Shown here: in pieces, positions 22,769 through 26,966 of the stretch
Position numbering within the stretch: position 1 is the stretch's first letter
Layout: each line of letters begins with the position of its first letter
Source of the DNA: Dialister sp. UBA6422
GTDB taxonomy: Bacteria > Bacillota > Negativicutes > Veillonellales > Dialisteraceae
Direction of reading: 5' to 3'
Length of the DNA stretch: 26,966 nucleotides
Assembly: GCA_002439665.1 (NCBI GenBank)
Contig: DJPC01000003.1
Span: 1 to 26,966 of the forward strand
Position numbers and translations under genes: made by a program
Notes under the pieces: generated by a model
Seen by the model: only the letters and a program-made list of their open reading frames with translations
What the model was told of the DNA's origin: nothing
Database searches by the model: none

Positions 22769-24253
22769 ATGACCAATCGACACTGGCTGAAAGAAGAAGT
22801 GCCCCAATGGGTAAAGGAAGAGATTATTACACCAGAAGCGGGGAAAAAACTACTTTCTCTTTATAAAAAAGAAGACCCCATTCTCTATAAAGAGGCTTTT
22901 TTTATGTTGTCCGTGGTGTGCCTGATTGGCGGATTGTTCCTTTTAGGTGCAGGACTTTGGGAAGGCCTGAGCCAGGATGAGAGATTTATGCTGGCACTGA
23001 CTCCGCTTCTTATTTCCTTTGCCCTGATGGTGCTCGTTGTCTTTGTGGATAAGGAAATCCCTGATGAACCTATAGAAGTAGATGCCCTATCGGAAGTCTC
23101 TCTTTCCGATGATATGCTTAGCTATGGAAGTCCTTCCGATTCCGAAAAAGGGGCGGAACAAGCAAGTGACCTTGGGAAAAGAGCCCAGATGCTCTCTGCC
23201 CTTTGGGGGAAGAAAAAGAAAGTATCTCCTGGTACCTATCATCATAAAGTCCCTGTCACCATTCGAGAGGCAGCAGCCATTTTTCATGGCCTTTGTTTAC
23301 TAGGTGCCTTCTGGATGGTTTCTGATTCCTTCATGCTTTCTAGTGACGTCTATCAAGGATTGGCACTCATTAGCGCCCTTCTCTTTTTCATGACATGGAT
23401 CACCCGTTCTGCCGGCATGGGTATTTTGTACATGATAGCAGGTGTAGGGACCTTTTATACCTCTCCTTATGAAGGATGGCCTGAAGTATGGGCATGGATT
23501 GCTATGCTTCTTGCTTTGGCTATGCTTGGTCGTATGCTTCATGAAAGACGAGATCAAGCGGTGGTTTGTTTCTCCTGGGTATGGGCCGTAGGGATCCTGC
23601 TTTTGATTTTCTGGTCTGCCGGGGATATGATGTGGCAGACTTTGTTCTTCTCCCTGGCAGCCTCTCTTACCTGGATGGCTGGTAGTGCTTTCCGCTCTTA
23701 TGGTATGGGCGCAGCCGCTCTTCGCTTCTTTGGTGGTATCGCTGTATTTGCTGTCCTTCTAGAAGGATCCTATGGATCTGTGTGGGCCAATATTTCCGGA
23801 AGCTATGGCTTATGGATTTTATTTTTCTTCTTTCTAGTGGCTGATGTGTATCTCCTGTTTCGCATGGCCATGAAAAAAGAATGGCTTTCTGTATTGGCAG
23901 GATTTACGCCATTCCTGATGGCCATAGCGGCCCTCATTGCGATTTTTGAAACATCCGGTGCTCTTCCGGCGATCATTATTTCTGTTTATTGTGCGATACT
24001 GGCTATTGCGGTGATTGCTAGAGGTGTCCAGACAGATAGAAGGGCCCAGCGCTGGGGCGGTTTATTACTGCTCTTAGGTGATGGGGCCATTCGTGTGCTA
24101 GATAGTGCTTTGACCTTTGGTGAAAGAGGCGCTTTCTTCCTGGCCGCTGGTTTGGTAACTGGAGCTATATCTTACATACTATATCTGCCGACGAAACGAA
24201 AGGCCCATGTCATAGATGAGGAAGAAGTAGAGCTTAAGGGGGAAGAAAAATGA
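22769..24253 (+). CDS. DUF2157 domain-containing membrane protein
   Basis: A 494-residue protein. A soluble N-terminal helical stretch (WLKEEVPQWVKEEIITPEAGKKLL) matches the start of DUF2157 proteins. About ten to twelve TM helices follow. A ~70-residue acidic and charged loop (about 105-170; PDEPIEVDALSEVSLSDD) lies after the second helix. The frame is open to 22703, but AGGAG at 22756-22760 fits the ATG at 22769. It overlaps the next gene by four bases (ATGA). DUF2157 proteins are commonly paired with GDYXXLXY proteins, as here. The function of the pair is not established. Confidence 0.85.
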   Translation: MTNRHWLKEEVPQWVKEEIITPEAGKKLLSLYKKEDPILYKEAFFMLSVVCLIGGLFLLGAGLWEGLSQDERFMLALTPLLISFALMVLVVFVDKEIPDEPIEVDALSEVSLSDDMLSYGSPSDSEKGAEQASDLGKRAQMLSALWGKKKKVSPGTYHHKVPVTIREAAAIFHGLCLLGAFWMVSDSFMLSSDVYQGLALISALLFFMTWITRSAGMGILYMIAGVGTFYTSPYEGWPEVWAWIAMLLALAMLGRMLHERRDQAVVCFSWVWAVGILLLIFWSAGDMMWQTLFFSLAASLTWMAGSAFRSYGMGAAALRFFGGIAVFAVLLEGSYGSVWANISGSYGLWILFFFFLVADVYLLFRMAMKKEWLSVLAGFTPFLMAIAALIAIFETSGALPAIIISVYCAILAIAVIARGVQTDRRAQRWGGLLLLLGDGAIRVLDSALTFGERGAFFLAAGLVTGAISYILYLPTKRKAHVIDEEEVELKGEEK

Positions 24254-24927
24254 GTACGAAGAGAATATCCCTCCTGGTATTAGCGGCCGCTTTGGTCATC
24301 GAAGTGATTTTCCTTGTATGGATACGAGGGGACTATCGTTCTACCATGGATGAAGGGGTAGAATACAAAGTGCCAGCCCAAATCGAATTCAAAGGTGACT
24401 TTTATCATAAAAATTATCTTTCATTGGCGATTCCTTTGACAGAAGCTTCTTGGGAAGGACATGGCATTCCTGAAAAAGGGGAAGAAATATATCTTCTGGT
24501 TGGGAAAAATACAGAAGGAATGATGGAAATCATTGGTGCCACTGATCAGAAACCAGGTAGAGATTACATCATCACTAGGGTATCTTCCTATATGGATGGA
24601 AAAGTGTACTACCCATTCCCTGCAGATAGAATGTATATGTCGAAAGAACAATTGGAAAAACTGTCTGTGGTCGAGCTATCGGAACGGATCCAAGTCAAAA
24701 ATGAAGAAAGCAAGAAAACAGAAACCCACATGAAAAATGAAGTGACCGCTTTGCTGCATATCAAAGACGGTCGTGTCACCATTGCCAAAGTCCTGGCCAA
24801 TGGCTCTCCCATTGAACAGACCTATACCACAGTAGGTAAAAATATGAATATCAAGTACGCCAATAGTGGCAAAGAAAGAGACCAATACTCGACGAGAATC
24901 AATGCCGAGAAGAAAAGCGGTGAATGA
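24250..24927 (+). CDS. GDYXXLXY-like membrane-anchored protein
   Basis: A 225-residue protein with one N-terminal TM helix (about 7-25) and a long exported domain. A GDF-x5-Y-L segment after the anchor (KGDFYHKNYLSL, around 47-58) looks like a divergent form of the GDYXXLXY signature. The strongest support is context, since such proteins follow DUF2157 genes. The C-terminus is highly charged and lysine-rich. It starts in an ATGA overlap with the DUF2157 gene, so the two are translationally coupled. Its stop codon is immediately followed by the left end of repeat element E. Confidence 0.72.
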   Translation: MSTKRISLLVLAAALVIEVIFLVWIRGDYRSTMDEGVEYKVPAQIEFKGDFYHKNYLSLAIPLTEASWEGHGIPEKGEEIYLLVGKNTEGMMEIIGATDQKPGRDYIITRVSSYMDGKVYYPFPADRMYMSKEQLEKLSVVELSERIQVKNEESKKTETHMKNEVTALLHIKDGRVTIAKVLANGSPIEQTYTTVGKNMNIKYANSGKERDQYSTRINAEKKSGE

Positions 24928-25494
24928 GTGTGTCATGAAGGTTGCGGCGCACAAAAATTTAAAAGCGCCGTAACGTATATATGCTGGAGAAACAATCTTC
25001 ATCTGTTCAATACAAGAGTCGTCTTTTTGCTAGTCGAATCGTCAAATGATACAAGTACTTGGCAAGGGAATAACAAGAAGAAATCTTATCTAAGCAACTT
25101 CTTCGCAGTGGAACTAGCATAGGGGCCAATATTGCTGAAGCAGAATGTGCCATGAGTAAAGCTGATTTCTTGGCGAAAATATATATTTCCCATAAAGAAT
25201 GTGGGGAAACAATTTACTGGTTGTGGTTCCTATTAGATAGCCAGTACCCGACACAAGCCTAATATGATTCCATTAATAAAGATTGTTTAGCATTAAGAAA
25301 AATGTTGGTGGCTATTACCAAAACCACAGAACGCAACCTAGGTAGATATAAAGTACGAGAAGAAGCAGTACCATATGGTACAATCGCTTTAAATGAAAGT
25401 TTTGAAGAATCGTAAAATGGTTAAAATATAGAAAGGATAGAGGCGCTTCCAAATGATGTGCGTCCCATCCACCACTACGCACTACGCATTATTC
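24928..25494. mobile_element. IVS-like element, copy E, carrying a four-helix-bundle pseudogene
   Basis: The left end (24928-24975) reads GTGTGTCATGAAGG, then GTTGCGGCGC (24941-24950) pairing with GCGCCGTAAC (24965-24974). The right end (25424-25494) reads GGCGCTTCCAAATGATGTGC, then GTCCCATCC and the words CACTACGCACTACGCAT. Both ends match the solo intergenic elements: the left matches copy C at 13756-13797, and the right matches the last bases of the window and copy A at 7508-7536. The broken IVS-protein gene fills the space between. It starts at the base after the upstream stop codon and ends just before the sixA-like ribosome binding site. Confidence 0.65.
24981..25415 (+). pseudogene. 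Four-helix-bundle protein (23S rRNA intervening-sequence protein family), three in-frame stops
   Basis: Translating one frame from ATG 24981 to TAA 25413-25415 gives 144 codons that align end to end with the S23/IVS protein family (PF05635-like). The hallmark RSGTSIGANIAEAE follows ILSKQLL (codons 36-55), then ADFLAKIYISHKECGET-type helix sequence and a C-terminal helix ending KTTERNLG. The frame is broken by TGA at 25047-25049, TAA at 25071-25073 and TAA at 25260-25262. No frameshift is needed, so decay is recent or the frame has been kept. Intact members form pentameric helical bundles and occur inside 23S rRNA insertions; here it lies within a protein-coding region. A fragment from ATG 25154 could still be translated to the third stop. 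Confidence 0.85.
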
Positions 25495-25518
25495 CAAAGA
25501 AGGAGCGTGGCAGACACT

Positions 25519-25992
25519 ATGTACATTATTCTCATGCGGCACGGAGAAGCAGAACCGGAAACAGAATCTGTTTCCAATAGAAATCGGGCTTTAACCCCAA
25601 AAGGCATGCGGCAAGTCCGGCGGTCAGCTCGCATACTGTCGAAGTTTTTAAAAGACAATGCCATTCGTATTTATACCAGTCCTTACTATAGGACCCGGCA
25701 GACAGCAGGTATCTTGGCAGAAGAATGTTTTGCTGAAGAAATCCATACCGCCGAAGAGCTGACTTCCACCAACTGGCAAATGGTGCTCCACCATATCATT
25801 TCCGATGGTTCTCCTATCGCCCTAGTGTCACACCATCCCTTCCTGCAGTCCTATCTCTTACATACTGCCAGCTCGGCCATTGCATTTGATCTGGCTGGTA
25901 TTGCCGTCATTGATTATGACTTAAAATGGAAACAAGGAAAACTGGTGGGGTATTTTACACCATCCTTGAGACAACTGAAAAAGGAGGACTGA
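25519..25992 (+). CDS. SixA-like phosphohistidine phosphatase (histidine phosphatase superfamily)
   Basis: A 157-residue protein. The phosphoglycerate-mutase-like RHG motif is at residues 7-10 (LMRHGEAEPE), with catalytic H8. The second half contains IALVSHHPFLQSYLL with the acid/base-region His, and YTSPYYRTRQTAGIL supplies the second arginine. Length and the short insert-free form fit SixA, which dephosphorylates phosphohistidine in HPt domains or PTS proteins. No phosphorelay gene is nearby, so the target is unknown. The frame is open to 25453, but that part is repeat arm. AAGGAG at 25500-25505 is somewhat far (13 bases) from the ATG at 25519. thiD follows after one base. Confidence 0.88.
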   Translation: MYIILMRHGEAEPETESVSNRNRALTPKGMRQVRRSARILSKFLKDNAIRIYTSPYYRTRQTAGILAEECFAEEIHTAEELTSTNWQMVLHHIISDGSPIALVSHHPFLQSYLLHTASSAIAFDLAGIAVIDYDLKWKQGKLVGYFTPSLRQLKKED

Positions 25993-25993
25993 C

Positions 25994-26806
25994 ATGAAGA
26001 AATTACTCACCATAGCAGGCTCCGATTCTTCCGGCGGCGCAGGTATTCAGGCAGATCTTAAGACCTTTGCGGCCCTTGGCACTTATGGTATGAGCTGTAT
26101 CTGCGCCTTGACTGCGCAAAATACAAAAGGTGTCACCATGGTGACACCTACTTCTGTAGACATGGTAGAAGCCCAGCTTTCTGCCATCTACGACGATGTT
26201 CCTCCCGATGGGGTGAAGACAGGCATGCTAGCTAGCCCAGCTATTGTAGATAGGGTAGCTGACTTTTTACATACCCACCAGAAAGCGCCTCTTGTGGTGG
26301 ATCCCGTCATGGTGGCCACCAGCGGAGATGTACTTTTGGAAAAAGAAGCCATTGAAACCTACAAAAAGAAACTCATTCCCCTAGCCACTTTGATCACGCC
26401 CAACATTCCAGAAGCAGAAGTCCTTTCTGGTCTAGCCATCCATGGAGAAGAAGACATGAAAAAAGCCGCAGTCCGTCTCATGGACTACGGCTGCGGCGCT
26501 GTGCTGCTCAAAGGCGGACATCGTGTCATGGATGCCACAGATATCTTATATGATGGAAAAGACTTCACCACCTATCCAGGCAAACGAATCGATACAGAAA
26601 ATACCCATGGCACTGGCTGTACTCTCTCTAGTGCTCTAGCTGCCTTTCTGGCTAAGGGCATGTCCCTCACCGGCGCTGTAGCCGAAGCCAAAGTTTACAT
26701 GAATGGTGCCATCGCCAGAGCCAAAACCGATTCCGTAGGCCATGGCCACGGACCGGTACATCACTTCTGGTTTTACGGAAAGAACTGGGGAAAAATGGAT
26801 GAGTAA
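25994..26806 (+). CDS. thiD: Hydroxymethylpyrimidine/phosphomethylpyrimidine kinase
   Basis: This 270-residue ribokinase-fold enzyme phosphorylates HMP and HMP-phosphate in thiamine biosynthesis. The N-terminal TIAGSDSSGGAGIQADLKTF, the KTGML segment, VVDPVMVATSG and the anion-hole motif NTHGTGCTLSSALAA (catalytic Asp replaced by nothing unusual; GTGC intact) are all typical. AAAAGGAGG precedes the ATG and lies in the end of the sixA-like gene, one base upstream. Other thiamine genes and a TPP riboswitch are not visible, so it may serve salvage. A perfect 20-bp palindrome lies in the coding sequence at 26129-26148. The stop is followed directly by repeat element D. Confidence 0.95.
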   Translation: MKKLLTIAGSDSSGGAGIQADLKTFAALGTYGMSCICALTAQNTKGVTMVTPTSVDMVEAQLSAIYDDVPPDGVKTGMLASPAIVDRVADFLHTHQKAPLVVDPVMVATSGDVLLEKEAIETYKKKLIPLATLITPNIPEAEVLSGLAIHGEEDMKKAAVRLMDYGCGAVLLKGGHRVMDATDILYDGKDFTTYPGKRIDTENTHGTGCTLSSALAAFLAKGMSLTGAVAEAKVYMNGAIARAKTDSVGHGHGPVHHFWFYGKNWGKMDE

Positions 26807-26810
26807 GGAC

Positions 26811-26966
26811 AATGCGTCATGGGAAGTGCGTCATGCGTCATGTTTGCCAGCGAGCGCACCCTATTGCTCTTATGCAGGGCATATCATATTTTTGTGATAT
26901 CCGTTTCTGTATGCTAGCTGATTTTATTCATATAAAAAGGGGAATTGGGGCGCTTCTAAATTTTGT
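26811..26966. repeat. Dispersed inverted intergenic element, copy D (cut by window end)
   Basis: The left arm has three GCGTCATG words (26814-26841). GCGAGCGCACC and an inner GATATC-containing hairpin (ATATCA/TGATAT, about 26881-26900) follow. Then comes TATAAAAAGGGG at 26931, running into GGGGCGCTTCTAAAT at 26947-26961, which matches copies C and E. The complementary right arm should lie beyond the window. Confidence 0.7.

Noticed and set aside
24981..25415. Stop-codon reassignment or programmed read-through in the IVS-protein gene
   Set aside because: The stops are of two kinds (TGA, TAA, TAA) and the surrounding genes use both as normal terminators. Decay is simpler.
25453..25518. N-terminal extension of the SixA-like protein
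   Set aside because: It is encoded by the right arm of element E. The family begins right before the RHG motif, as with the ATG at 25519.

Overview
The window looks like a low-to-mid GC Firmicute of the class Negativicutes (Veillonella/Dialister/Megasphaera-like; genus not determined). Supporting signs are a sodium-pump decarboxylase beta subunit, a fused 2-oxoacid:ferredoxin oxidoreductase, an archaeal-type LeuC/LeuD pair under a T-box, strong AAGGAGG ribosome binding sites and many extended -10 (TGnTATAAT) promoters. Nearly all genes lie on the + strand. The exceptions are a DMT permease and a Fur-family regulator.

Layout: (1) 1-2626: a two-TM unknown protein, an orphan OadB-type Na+ pump subunit and a 39-residue one-TM companion. 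(2) 2690-5242: M18 aminopeptidase, a tail-anchored unknown and a TSCPD-domain protein. (3) 5326-8772: T-box(Leu)-leuC-leuD-(repeat)-leuB. (4) 8994-10623: nitroreductase and a convergent EamA permease. (5) 11101-13717: korA/korB. (6) 14022-15083: a Sel1-repeat protein. (7) 15415-17844: a Fur-like regulator divergent from an aldehyde dehydrogenase that has a long structured leader. (8) 18214-20613: glyoxalase-like protein, TcdA, a C39-like cysteine peptidase and an exported protein. (9) 20910-24927: MBL-fold hydrolase, universal stress protein, and a DUF2157 plus GDYXXLXY-like membrane pair. (10) 24928-26966: a repeat element carrying a dead IVS-protein gene, then sixA-like and thiD.

The metabolic genes fit an anaerobe that uses ferredoxin-linked 2-oxoacid chemistry and Na+ energetics and makes its own leucine.

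The most interesting signal is outside the genes. Several intergenic gaps hold related inverted elements at 7421-7573, 9539-9750, 13741-13998, 24928-25494 and 26811 to the window end, with a possible relative at 2289-2417. Each has outer arms of short iterated words, a left GC hairpin near a GCGCC or GCCGCC sequence, an AT-rich core, and a right GGCG/GGGGC-TT block followed by complementary arm words. The copy at 24928-25494 encloses a four-helix-bundle gene of the 23S-rRNA intervening-sequence protein family, broken by three in-frame stops. This suggests a family of IVS-like mobile elements dispersed outside rRNA, with the short copies as cargo-less derivatives. Two promoter-plus-terminator cassettes (15235-15352 and 20751-20840) may make small RNAs.
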